Virus record (IMG/VR): IMGVR_UViG_3300013137_000105 | Location: 1 to 22,687 of that record | Strand: one strand, 5' to 3' | Length of the DNA: 22,687 bases | Source of the DNA: a virus | Part shown: positions 1 through 5,790 of the stretch, piece by piece | How the letters are laid out: each line of letters begins with the position of its first letter | Position numbering within the stretch: position 1 is the stretch's first letter | The notes under the pieces: generated by a model | Database searches by the model: none | Told to the model about the DNA's origin: nothing | The model's input: the letters and a program-made list of their open reading frames with translations, nothing else | Translations under genes and position numbers: made by a program

Positions 1-1
1 A

Positions 2-73
2 GGCTACTTCGTCGAAGTTTGCCGGGGCCTGGATGCAGCAATTAAAACCATAGAAGGGTATTTGGGGCAGTGA
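2..73 (+). CDS. C-terminal end of an unknown protein (partial)
   Basis: Frame 2 is open from the left edge and ends at TGA 71-73. It gives 23 residues ending in AIKTIEGYLGQ. The start lies outside the window and the tail is too short to identify. Its stop overlaps the GTG of the next gene in a GTGA arrangement, which suggests translational coupling in the same operon. Confidence 0.55.
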   Translation, partial: GYFVEVCRGLDAAIKTIEGYLGQ

Positions 74-222
74 AGAAATTTCAGGGAATGGTAACTCAAA
101 TCAAAACCATGGCCGACAACACGGTGCGGCTCCAGATAGATGTCCAGCCTGAGCATATTCCAGACAATGCGCTCCAGCTGCGATTCCAGAATGTGATTAT
201 TGAGGCCAAAGATGAAGACTAA
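70..222 (+). CDS. Small conserved-looking phage protein, function unknown
   Basis: This reads as a 50-residue protein that starts at GTG 70 and overlaps the previous stop by 4 nt. Its end overlaps the TerS start by 11 nt. A GAAGGG at 53-58 is a distant possible ribosome site, so coupling to the upstream gene is the likelier initiation mode. The sequence contains KTMADNTVRLQIDV, an alternating pattern that suggests a short beta-rich fold, and it ends in an acidic tail (EAKDED). From memory, similar short KTMAD...VRL proteins occur in other phages, but I know no function for them. There is no signal peptide or membrane span. The position just before TerS fits a late or packaging operon. Coding status is supported by the tight overlaps on both sides; the function is unknown. 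Confidence 0.6.
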   Translation: MKKFQGMVTQIKTMADNTVRLQIDVQPEHIPDNALQLRFQNVIIEAKDED

Positions 223-820
223 AAAGCCTGCGCCTAAAAAAGGCAAGACTCGATCGGCTCCGACTCCAAGGACAAAACAGGCTAAAGAGCAGTATGATAG
301 TTTTATATCCGAATACCGCATCGACAGAAACGGGACAAGGGCGGCAATTAAAGCAGGCTATGCGCAAAAGGCGGCAGCACAGCAGGCGTATGACCTCCTT
401 AGAATCCCTTACATCGCCGACGAAATAGCCCGGCTTGACAGGTTGGACCAAGAGCGGCTCGGCCTTACCCGTGAGCGCGTGCTTGCAGAATTGTCAAAGC
501 TGGTATTCTTCAATCCACAAAGCCTGGTTGATCCCATAACCGGCAAGCGCAAGGAGCTACATGAGCTGGAGCCAGACGTTGCGGCAGCCCTGACCGGGCA
601 CGAAATAGACCAAGTTGGGCCGCTAACTAAAATCAAGTACAAGTACGCCGCAAAAACTGAAGCAATCGACAAGGCCATGAAACACCTTGGCCTACTCGGC
701 AAAGAAGTATCACTGTTTGCTGAGTTTGAGGCGGCCTTCCTGGATGCTATGACGGATTTACCGGATGAAACCCGAAACGCGGTATTTGATGCTATAAGGA
801 AGAAGCTGGTGAGGGAATAG
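212..820 (+). CDS. terS: Terminase small subunit (Terminase_2 / XtmA-like)
   Basis: This is the DNA-recognition subunit of the packaging motor, which binds the pac or cos site and delivers DNA to TerL. ATG 212 is preferred over the in-frame TTG at 200 because GAGG at 202-205 sits 6 nt upstream. The product is 202 residues. A lysine/proline-rich tail comes first. Residues about 31-64 (FISEYRIDRNGTRAAIKAGYA then QQAYDLLR) match the helix-turn-helix region of Terminase_2 proteins, with the usual N-G-T-x-A-A-I-x-A-G-Y pattern. A helical central region follows, then AAKTEAIDKAMKHLGLLGKE, typical of the oligomerisation part. The length is normal for the family. The partner TerL lies one gene downstream. 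The family assignment is strong; packaging strategy (pac or cos) cannot be read from it. Confidence 0.9.
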   Translation: MKTKKPAPKKGKTRSAPTPRTKQAKEQYDSFISEYRIDRNGTRAAIKAGYAQKAAAQQAYDLLRIPYIADEIARLDRLDQERLGLTRERVLAELSKLVFFNPQSLVDPITGKRKELHELEPDVAAALTGHEIDQVGPLTKIKYKYAAKTEAIDKAMKHLGLLGKEVSLFAEFEAAFLDAMTDLPDETRNAVFDAIRKKLVRE

Positions 821-825
821 CGACA

Positions 826-1485
826 TTGGGAAAAAAAGAATCTTTACTCCGCTCGGCAAGGAAGCGGGCAGCAAGAAGAAAGGTTTTGCCGGGGTTCCCG
901 ATAACAACACCTTTCCAGAGCATCAAAGAAGTAAGGTCTTATCTTTCTAGGGATAAGGTCGTATGCCTACTGTGCGGTAAATCTTACAAGGACGTAAGCA
1001 AACATATTCGCCGTATTCACAGGATCACTCCAGACAAATATAGGGAACAGTATAACATTCCATGGACGTACGGGATTGTTTGCGATTCAACTTCACGGGC
1101 TTATAGCGCAGCAATTACAAAGCGTATGGATGGTGGTTGGGTTCCTCCGATGAAAATTGGTGAAGATCACGACAAGATGATACGAGCCAAAAAACGCAAG
1201 GAAATATTTAAGTCAGAAATAGCAATAGCAAACCTTAAGCCGGCACCCGCGCACAATCTTACAGTAGCCCCCGATGGAACGATGGAAACTTTCACCCAGA
1301 AAAGAGAGCGACTCCGCTGCAAGTTTGGCTCTGATGAACACAAAAAAAAATTGCGCAACAGGCCAGGACTTAAAGAAAGGGGCGCAGCGATGGGAAAAGC
1401 AAGGAAAGGAAAAAAGCAATCCATGGCTCACCTGAAAAAAAGAATGAAGGCGATCCATGGTGATGTCTGGGAGCCAGAAGCATAA
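826..1485 (+). CDS. Ros/MucR-type zinc-finger DNA-binding protein
   Basis: This is a 219-residue basic protein probably starting at TTG 826, with AGGG 10 nt upstream; no ATG lies in frame before the domain. Residues about 47-65 carry a C-X2-C-X9-H-X4-H finger (C47, C50, H60, H65), the spacing of the Agrobacterium Ros zinc finger. The next residues, RITPDKYREQYNIP, match the conserved TP-x-x-YR segment of the Ros/MucR family. MucR proteins are usually shorter and act as transcription regulators that bind A/T-rich DNA. Here about 120 extra residues follow, very rich in Lys and Arg, ending with KARKGKKQSMAHLKKRMK. Roles could be regulation of late genes, DNA recognition beside TerS, or a degenerate homing-type insertion, since HNH genes often occupy this slot. 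No HNH motif is visible. The domain call is good; the role is inference. Confidence 0.75.
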   Translation: MGKKESLLRSARKRAARRKVLPGFPITTPFQSIKEVRSYLSRDKVVCLLCGKSYKDVSKHIRRIHRITPDKYREQYNIPWTYGIVCDSTSRAYSAAITKRMDGGWVPPMKIGEDHDKMIRAKKRKEIFKSEIAIANLKPAPAHNLTVAPDGTMETFTQKRERLRCKFGSDEHKKKLRNRPGLKERGAAMGKARKGKKQSMAHLKKRMKAIHGDVWEPEA

Positions 1486-1496
1486 CGCCCTACGCC

Positions 1497-3119
1497 ATGA
1501 TTGAGATACCCACACCATCATCAAGCCGCCTCGTCGAGATGCGCCTCGCGCACCTGGTCGAGCTGGGCCGGGAGCGCTTCGCGCTGAAGCTCGGCTGTGA
1601 TGCCACGGTAGAATACTCAAAATACGAACGCGATCCGGTTGGGTTTGGCAAGGACGTGCTCGGTGATACCTATACCGATGATGTCATGGCAATGATGCGC
1701 TCTATCGTTGGCCATGAAGTAACGATAGCGCAGTCAAGCAATGCGACCGGGAAAACCCATGCTGCCGCCAGGGTGGCAATATGGTGGTATAAAACATTCC
1801 CCGGTGCTCAGGTTTATACTGCTGCAGCTCCGCCGGAGGGCAATTTAAAGCGCCTGCTGTGGGGTGAAATTGGTTCTGTAGTAGCCTCCCACAAAAAGCT
1901 TTTCGAGGCTGACACCGTGACAAATCTCAATATTCAGCGAGCGGATCAGGAATTTGTTACTGGCGTATCAATCCCCATGTCCGGCACAAGCGAGGTCCGG
2001 GAGGCTAAATTCTCCGGCAAGCATGCCCCGCACCTGCTTTTCATCCTCGACGAGGGCGACGCGATCCCTGATGAAGTTTACAACGGCATAGAATCCTGCA
2101 TGTCTGGCGGCCACTGTCGTCTCCTGGTGATGTTCAACCCGAGGCGCAAGCAGGGCGCAGCATACCGCAAGATAAGGGACAGGCAGGCCAATGTCGTTAA
2201 ATTGTCCGCTTTCAGCCATCCGAACGTTGTCACCGGGGAAGACAAAATTCCAGGCGCTGTTACCCGCGATAAAACCGTAAAACGAATAAATATGTGGTGC
2301 CGGCCCGCGGCAAAGGGCGAGGACTCCGACGCGCAAATATTTAGTCTGCCAAAATTCCTGGAGGGCTGCAGTTGTGGCGATTACCCGACGCCGCTTCGGC
2401 CCGGGAAGTACCGCGTTTTACAGCCCATGTTTTCCTATATGACGCTCGGCGAATACCCTGCCCAGGGTAGCTCTGCGCTCATAAGCGAGGAGTGGATAGC
2501 CGCCGCCAGGGCGCGGTATGACGCTTATGTTGCAAAGAACGGCGAGGTTCCGCCCGTTGGTGTTCGCCCGGAGATGGGACTCGATGTCGCGGAATATGGC
2601 GAGGATGAAAACGTCTGCTCCCTGCGCTATGGTGGATTTGTGCCGCCTCTGCAATCGTGGAACGGGGTAGATACTGTTGTTACATCTGATAAGGCCGTTG
2701 CGATTTTCAAGCAGAAGAAGTGCTTGATCGCAAAGGTTGACGCCCTGGGTGTTGGCTCGGGCGTGGCGCCGCTCATGGTTCGGTCCGGCTGCCGCGCCAT
2801 ACCTGTAAAGGTTTCCGAAAAGGCCACTGAAAAATGCACTGTCGGCCCCGGGGAAGTAAAGGAGTTTGGAATTTTGAGGGATCAGCTATGGTGGCGCTGC
2901 CGGGAATGGCTGCGGAAGGACCAAGGTTCAATGCTGCCTCCAGATGAAACACTAATCGAGGAACTACTGTGCCCGACCTATGAAGAGGACCAGCGCGGCC
3001 GGATAAAAATACTGGATAAGGACAGCATGAAGGAGTTGCTGAAAAGATCGCCTGACCGTGCTGAAGCCCTAATTTTAACATTTTCCCCGTCCGGGAGAGG
3101 CAGTTATGATTTTTCGTAA
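1497..3119 (+). CDS. terL: Terminase large subunit (packaging ATPase and nuclease)
   Basis: The 540-residue protein is the motor that pumps DNA into the procapsid and cuts concatemers. A Walker A-like loop, SSNATGKTH, lies near residues 80-88, and Walker B LLFILDEGD near 181-189 with the catalytic Glu after Asp. MFNPRRKQG near 213-221 is in the place of the coupling motif. The C-terminal RNase H-like nuclease shows GLDVAEYGEDEN (first Asp near 364), IAKVDALGVGSG (second Asp near 415) and SPDRAEALI (last Asp near 520). All three acidic positions are kept, so it should be active. The length is normal for the family. ATG 1497 has no good ribosome site; ATG at codon 15 is a possible alternative. 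The gene end overlaps the start of a 32-residue membrane peptide. Confidence 0.95.
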   Translation: MIEIPTPSSSRLVEMRLAHLVELGRERFALKLGCDATVEYSKYERDPVGFGKDVLGDTYTDDVMAMMRSIVGHEVTIAQSSNATGKTHAAARVAIWWYKTFPGAQVYTAAAPPEGNLKRLLWGEIGSVVASHKKLFEADTVTNLNIQRADQEFVTGVSIPMSGTSEVREAKFSGKHAPHLLFILDEGDAIPDEVYNGIESCMSGGHCRLLVMFNPRRKQGAAYRKIRDRQANVVKLSAFSHPNVVTGEDKIPGAVTRDKTVKRINMWCRPAAKGEDSDAQIFSLPKFLEGCSCGDYPTPLRPGKYRVLQPMFSYMTLGEYPAQGSSALISEEWIAAARARYDAYVAKNGEVPPVGVRPEMGLDVAEYGEDENVCSLRYGGFVPPLQSWNGVDTVVTSDKAVAIFKQKKCLIAKVDALGVGSGVAPLMVRSGCRAIPVKVSEKATEKCTVGPGEVKEFGILRDQLWWRCREWLRKDQGSMLPPDETLIEELLCPTYEEDQRGRIKILDKDSMKELLKRSPDRAEALILTFSPSGRGSYDFS

Positions 3120-3204
3120 AGAGGATTTATTTACAGTATTGATGTGGCTGGCTATAGCCGCCATAGCTATTTTTGTTGCGCAAGGAGGAGGATTTATAGG
3201 ATGA
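3106..3204 (+). CDS. 32-residue single-span membrane peptide
   Basis: ATG 3106 has GGGAGAGG at 3093-3100, 5 nt upstream, a strong ribosome site. The frame runs to TGA 3202-3204. The product begins MIFRKEDLF, followed by one hydrophobic span (VLMWLAIAAIAIFVA) and a Gly-rich end. It overlaps TerL by 14 nt and its stop overlaps ATG 3201 of the next gene as ATGA. The positive charge before the span suggests the N-terminus stays inside the inner membrane. The good ribosome site, the ATGA coupling and the membrane span together argue for a real gene. The function is unknown: a holin-like accessory, exclusion peptide or membrane anchor would all fit, and none is shown. Confidence 0.6.
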   Translation: MIFRKEDLFTVLMWLAIAAIAIFVAQGGGFIG

Positions 3205-3524
3205 TGGATAAATCAGAGCAGGTAAAATACCGCGACCGCTATGGAAGGTTTTCAATTATGTTCGAGTTCTGGAGGCGCTTCCCCGACCAATGCAAAAAGA
3301 TCATGGGGGAATGCTCGATTATCGTTGATGCCAGGCTGAACAGGGAAGCGGGAACGATTGATTATATTGCGATTTGTGATAAATTTGAACATACAGACGC
3401 GGATGAGGTGCCGATGTATGAGTGGGGACTGGTAAAGGTTCCTGATTTTGACAATCCCGACCCAGCAGCTCCGCCAAAAATAGAGCTGACGCCGAGAAAG
3501 TTCCTATCAATAAGGGCTAACTGA
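3201..3524 (+). CDS. Hypothetical protein, about 107 residues
   Basis: The start is ATG 3201 (or ATG 3204 beside it), chosen because AAGGAGGAGG at 3182-3191 precedes it and it overlaps the previous stop as ATGA. A longer in-frame GTG at 3144 would ignore this ribosome site. The protein is soluble, with many aromatic residues near the N-terminus (FSIMFEFWRRFPDQCKK). A beta-like middle follows (CSIIVDARLN, TIDYIAICDKFEH), then a proline-rich stretch FDNPDPAAPPKIELTPRKF. I recognise no family. It lies in an accessory cluster after TerL; coupling to the membrane peptide suggests the two are made together. Confidence 0.75.
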   Translation: MMDKSEQVKYRDRYGRFSIMFEFWRRFPDQCKKIMGECSIIVDARLNREAGTIDYIAICDKFEHTDADEVPMYEWGLVKVPDFDNPDPAAPPKIELTPRKFLSIRAN

Positions 3525-3537
3525 AAAGGAGGATGCC

Positions 3538-3807
3538 ATGAAAGCAAGAGCACTTATTTTCCTGTTTCTTCTGGCCCTGGCGGCCCCGGCATTGGCCGGC
3601 GATTACATTATCATCGACAAGGGCACTGGCAGGACCGTCGATCCGGTTGATCTGGAATACGACATGCGCCGTGAATTGCAGCATGAGCTGCAGGTGCAAA
3701 GCGACATCGACCAGACATGGCGGCATTATTACGAAAGCAAAAAAAAGTCCGAACAGGACTACAAGAAGTTTAAGTGTGACCTTTACGGCGGGGACTACTG
3801 TAAATGA
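3538..3807 (+). CDS. Small exported protein with Sec signal peptide
   Basis: The 89-residue product starts at ATG 3538, 5 nt after AAGGAGG at 3526-3532. The first 20 residues form a textbook Sec signal (MKAR, hydrophobic core, then PALA before GDY), so cleavage should leave about 69 residues in the periplasm. The mature part is short and charged, with a helical middle (DMRRELQHELQVQSDIDQTWRHYY) and two Cys near the end that could pair. I recognise no family. Its stop overlaps the ATG of the next gene (ATGA). Export argues against a virion component assembled in the cytoplasm and for an envelope role such as lysis accessory or superinfection exclusion; that is inference. A spanin outer subunit was considered, but no lipobox is present. 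Confidence 0.75.
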   Translation: MKARALIFLFLLALAAPALAGDYIIIDKGTGRTVDPVDLEYDMRRELQHELQVQSDIDQTWRHYYESKKKSEQDYKKFKCDLYGGDYCK

Positions 3808-4364
3808 GTATTTCTATTTTCGGAATTGGCTGGCCTGGGGAGCGCCCGGGCTTTGCCTGTCTGCTTGAGCTGACCGGGTGGACGATACAGCTCCATAAAG
3901 AGACCGAGGCCGACACGCTCGACGGTCTGGTGTGTGACATTGCAAGATTTATCAAGGATCACCGTGAGACATACCCTGTGGCCGGGATCGTCGGGCGCAA
4001 GGTTCAGGGCGAGCTTAATTTCCTGAAAGAGTTTAACAAGGACAAACTTAATCCGTTTCTTTTTTTCTCAGAGGCCCCGAACGTCGAAACAACGGGACGG
4101 CTGACCTACCATTTCAATGCCTGCCTGAATGTGCTGCGAGACGAAAACAAGCGGCTGTTTTTGAGAAACGATAGTAAGGTCCTGGAATATCTCGAAAGCC
4201 TATCTTCGCCCGGGGCTCAAGATGCGACCGACATACAATATCCGGCAGTGGCAGCGCTGGCCTATGGCGTGACGTATCTGCTGCAGCGGGCTGGCAATCC
4301 CGAGAGGCGACGGCGGGGCAGGGGTTACAGAGACGGGGGGAGGGCAACGGCATGGACGGCATGA
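3804..4364 (+). CDS. Hypothetical protein with a possible degenerate RNase H-like (TerL nuclease-like) layout
   Basis: The 186-residue product is coupled to the gene before it by an ATGA overlap. I do not recognise a named family. The layout resembles the nuclease domain of TerL: a strand-turn-strand opening (SIFGIGWPGERPGFACLLEL), a second strand followed by helix (VAGIVGRKVQGELNFLKEF), an Arg-Leu helix (GRLTYHFNACLNVLRDENKR), and an end YPAVAALAYGVTYL. The last resembles the closing helix of terminases. At the three places where TerL has catalytic Asp I see Gly, Gly and a non-acidic residue, so an active nuclease is unlikely. The tail is Arg/Gly-rich and overlaps the next gene by 13 nt. The fold suggestion is inference from pattern by eye; coding status is good. 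Confidence 0.7.
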   Translation: MSISIFGIGWPGERPGFACLLELTGWTIQLHKETEADTLDGLVCDIARFIKDHRETYPVAGIVGRKVQGELNFLKEFNKDKLNPFLFFSEAPNVETTGRLTYHFNACLNVLRDENKRLFLRNDSKVLEYLESLSSPGAQDATDIQYPAVAALAYGVTYLLQRAGNPERRRRGRGYRDGGRATAWTA

Positions 4365-4552
4365 AGAATAAAGACCTCGAATTATTCCTCCGAAGCGTGC
4401 AGGCTGACTGCGCCGAGGCTATCCGGCGCCACCGGCCAGCCAATACGTTTTCGTGCGAGGTTATTACCCGGATTGTTGTCGGCTCGGGAGGGGTGCGAGA
4501 CGTGGATACCTATTTGGATAAGTTAAGATTTCATAAAATAAAAAACAGTTGA
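4352..4552 (+). CDS. Hypothetical small protein, 66 residues
   Basis: ATG 4352 has GGAGGG at 4339-4344, 7 nt upstream; ATG 4361 is a second possible start. It overlaps the previous gene by 13 nt. The product has a helical N-terminal half (KDLELFLRSVQADCAEAIRRH) and a beta-like second half (SCEVITRIVVGSGG). There is no signal or membrane span. The last codons (HKIKNS) are encoded by the first copy of the 21-bp tandem repeat, so the gene end and the repeat array share sequence. No family is recognised. Confidence 0.65.
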   Translation: MDGMKNKDLELFLRSVQADCAEAIRRHRPANTFSCEVITRIVVGSGGVRDVDTYLDKLRFHKIKNS

Positions 4553-4596
4553 CAAAAAATAAAAAACAGTTGACATAAAATAAAAAACAATTGACA
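4534..4596 (+). repeat. Three 21-bp tandem repeats, each ending in TTGACA
   Basis: Three adjacent units, 4534-4554, 4555-4575 and 4576-4596, differ at only two positions. Each has an A-rich tract (AAAATAAAAAA), then ACAGTTGACA (ACAATTGACA in the third). The 21-bp period is close to two helical turns, so the A-tracts and TTGACA boxes lie on one face of the DNA, as in iterons or multi-site operators. Although TTGACA equals a sigma-70 -35 box, no good -10 lies 16-18 bp after any copy. The first unit overlaps the end of the preceding gene. Likely roles are a regulator-binding array, a replication iteron set or bent DNA; the choice is open. Confidence 0.9.
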
Positions 4597-4607
4597 AACT
4601 GTCAATT
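4589..4607 (+). promoter_or_regulatory. Perfect inverted repeat, operator-like (AATTGACA-AAC-TGTCAATT)
   Basis: Arms of 8 bp at 4589-4596 and 4600-4607 are exact reverse complements around a 3-nt centre. The left arm is the end of the third tandem repeat, so the palindrome adds an inverted TGACA box to the direct ones. Such a symmetric site suits a dimeric DNA-binding protein. No U-tract follows it, so it is not a terminator. Confidence 0.65.
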
Positions 4608-4616
4608 ATGTTCTAA

Positions 4617-4640
4617 GTGACAATTATACAGCATTGTCGC
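4617..4640 (+). promoter_or_regulatory. Second TGACA/TGTC inverted repeat
   Basis: GTGACAAT (4617-4624) and ATTGTCGC (4633-4640) pair at 7 of 8 positions around the 8-bp centre TATACAGC. It repeats the TGACA theme of the upstream array. The centre TATACA could be a weak -10 element, which would place the operator over a promoter, but no good -35 lies 17 bp upstream. A further TTGACA follows at 4642-4647. Confidence 0.45.
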
Positions 4641-4696
4641 TTTGACAAGAAAAAACCCGGGAGTCAGAAATGAAAAGCTAACCATTAAGAATCAAT

Positions 4697-4724
4697 AGCA
4701 GCCAGCATCACAAGGCCGCTTTTT
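4697..4724 (+). terminator. Weak terminator-like hairpin
   Basis: AGCAGCC (4697-4703) pairs with GGCCGCT (4714-4720) at 6 of 7 positions around a 10-nt loop and runs into TTTTT at 4720-4724. It is short and carries one mismatch, so termination may be partial. It is the first of three tandem hairpins in this gap. Confidence 0.35.
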
Positions 4725-4730
4725 GTCTTT

Positions 4731-4766
4731 CTGCCCGCCCTTCCGTGCCCCGGATGGTTCGGGCAG
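4731..4766 (+). other. Structured hairpin in intergenic RNA
   Basis: CTGCCCG (4731-4737) pairs perfectly with CGGGCAG (4760-4766). Inside it TCCG (4742-4745) pairs with CGGA (4751-4754) around TGCCC. No T-run follows, so it is not an intrinsic terminator. It lies just before the strong terminator, and the three hairpins in a row suggest a structured leader or a short noncoding RNA ending at about 4820. Confidence 0.45.
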
Positions 4767-4774
4767 CAAACCGC

Positions 4775-4820
4775 AAAAGGCCCCATATCGGATAAATCCG
4801 ACGTGGGGCCTTTTGTTTTT
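4775..4820 (+). terminator. Strong intrinsic terminator
   Basis: An 11-bp perfect stem pairs AAAAGGCCCCA (4775-4785) with TGGGGCCTTTT (4804-4814). An inner TCGGA/TCCGA stem (4788-4792 / 4797-4801) caps it, and GTTTTT follows. The A-run on the left side could also serve the minus strand. The ribosome site of the next gene starts directly after the T-run, leaving no room for a promoter, so that gene must depend on read-through or antitermination. Confidence 0.85.
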
Positions 4821-4832
4821 CTGGAGCAAAAT

Positions 4833-5300
4833 ATGAAAAAGCTTTTCATCCTTCTTTTCCTTGCAGCCTTAGCGGTTCTTTTCCTCATTCATCAGGCGGA
4901 GGCCAGCTCAAACGGTGCGACGGCTTACGGGGTGTGCGCATATGTCGATAACTCGACGATAGACTGCTCCGCTTCCGAGGCGGACAATATTATCGCCTAT
5001 GTTTATGTCACGTTCGACAATGCCACCAGTGTTGACGTCACCTACAAAATTATCCCGTCATGCGAGACTGCAGCCGCAACAATAGCCGACACTAACCCGG
5101 TCACAAGCCCGATTGAATACATTGCCTATACGCGCAGGATAACAGCAACGGTGCCAAGCCTGGCGGTCGAGCTCCCGATTGACAAGTACCGCGGAAAGCC
5201 AGAATCCCTGTGTTCTCCACCCAAGACCCGACTTTCTTTTACCCGCAACGCAACGGGCGGACGTGCTTCAATAAAAGTCCGTGGCGCCATAAAGAGGTAG
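4833..5300 (+). CDS. Exported hypothetical protein with Sec signal peptide
   Basis: ATG 4833 follows CTGGAG at 4821-4826. An in-frame GTG at 4803 lies inside the terminator stem and is rejected. The 155-residue product begins with a Sec signal (MKKLFILLFLAALAVLFLIHQ, then AEA before SSNG; cleavage near residue 24). The mature part is about 130 residues, rich in Thr, Ser and Ala with alternating beta pattern (IIAYVYVTFDNATSVDVTYKII). It has four Cys that could form disulfides in the periplasm, and a basic end. The beta character resembles small fibre or Ig-like proteins, but no named family is recognised. It is one of four export-signal proteins in the window and sits immediately downstream of a terminator. 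Confidence 0.75.
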   Translation: MKKLFILLFLAALAVLFLIHQAEASSNGATAYGVCAYVDNSTIDCSASEADNIIAYVYVTFDNATSVDVTYKIIPSCETAAATIADTNPVTSPIEYIAYTRRITATVPSLAVELPIDKYRGKPESLCSPPKTRLSFTRNATGGRASIKVRGAIKR

Positions 5301-5307
5301 CCAGAGC

Positions 5308-5790
5308 ATGGCTTCATTCAACCCCATTTACCGCGTTCTTTCCCGGCGCTTACGCTTCGACACAGACGGACGCCCGCAGATGGTTATAGAGCGCTCATTT
5401 AAGAGCCCGGACGACAAGCGGGCTGTTGTTATTCCCGAGTGCGACGCCTGCCTCATCGAGGACGTGCGGCGCAAGGGCGAGGATAATGACGGCATGATGA
5501 ACTTCCGGCGCAATGTCATGGCCGCGAACATGCTTGTCTATTTCGGCTTGCTGCCTGGGCGGGCCGTTCAGTGCAAGACCAACGGGACTATGGTTGGTGA
5601 CTTCATCCATAAGCAGCGTATCTGCAATACAACCATGTTTCTTATGGATGGCGTGGCGGACCTGTTTGCTCAGCGCGTCCAGATAAACGAACAGGGCAAA
5701 TGCCTCGGCGGCGTGGTTTTCCATGCCCCGGACGGAACAACCCATAGCAGCGACATTTACGAGGAAAGCTGCAAAATAGGTGACATTTAA
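5308..5790 (+). CDS. Hypothetical protein, 160 residues, upstream of portal
   Basis: ATG 5308 has AAAGAGG at 5291-5297. The stop TAA shares its last base with the portal ATG (TAATG), so the portal is probably translated by reinitiation. The product is soluble and Cys-rich (seven Cys, including CDAC near residue 46 and CKTNG). There is no signal peptide. Parts such as RLRFDTDGRPQMVIERSF and GKCLGGVVFHAPDGTTHSS suggest beta hairpins. No C-X2-C pair is repeated in a way that defines a zinc fold. No family is recognised. The fixed link to the portal suggests a head-assembly or regulatory role, without proof. Confidence 0.7.
   Translation: MASFNPIYRVLSRRLRFDTDGRPQMVIERSFKSPDDKRAVVIPECDACLIEDVRRKGEDNDGMMNFRRNVMAANMLVYFGLLPGRAVQCKTNGTMVGDFIHKQRICNTTMFLMDGVADLFAQRVQINEQGKCLGGVVFHAPDGTTHSSDIYEESCKIGDI

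Noticed and set aside
3144-3200. Longer start (GTG 3144) for the gene at 3201
   Set aside because: It would run through the AAGGAGGAGG ribosome site, and the ATGA overlap at 3201 is a better start.
3538-3807. Outer-membrane spanin subunit
   Set aside because: The signal peptide has no lipobox, and no adjacent inner-membrane spanin or lysozyme gene is present.
4534-4596. CRISPR-like repeats
   Set aside because: The units are directly adjacent with no spacers and only three copies exist.
4549-4612. Sigma-70 promoters based on the TTGACA copies
   Set aside because: No acceptable -10 element lies 16-18 bp downstream of any copy; the hexamers are better explained as protein-binding repeats.
4685-4888. 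Minus-strand frame across the intergenic gap
   Set aside because: It reads through the strong terminator stem and begins inside a signal-peptide coding region; its basic composition comes from the complement of that signal.
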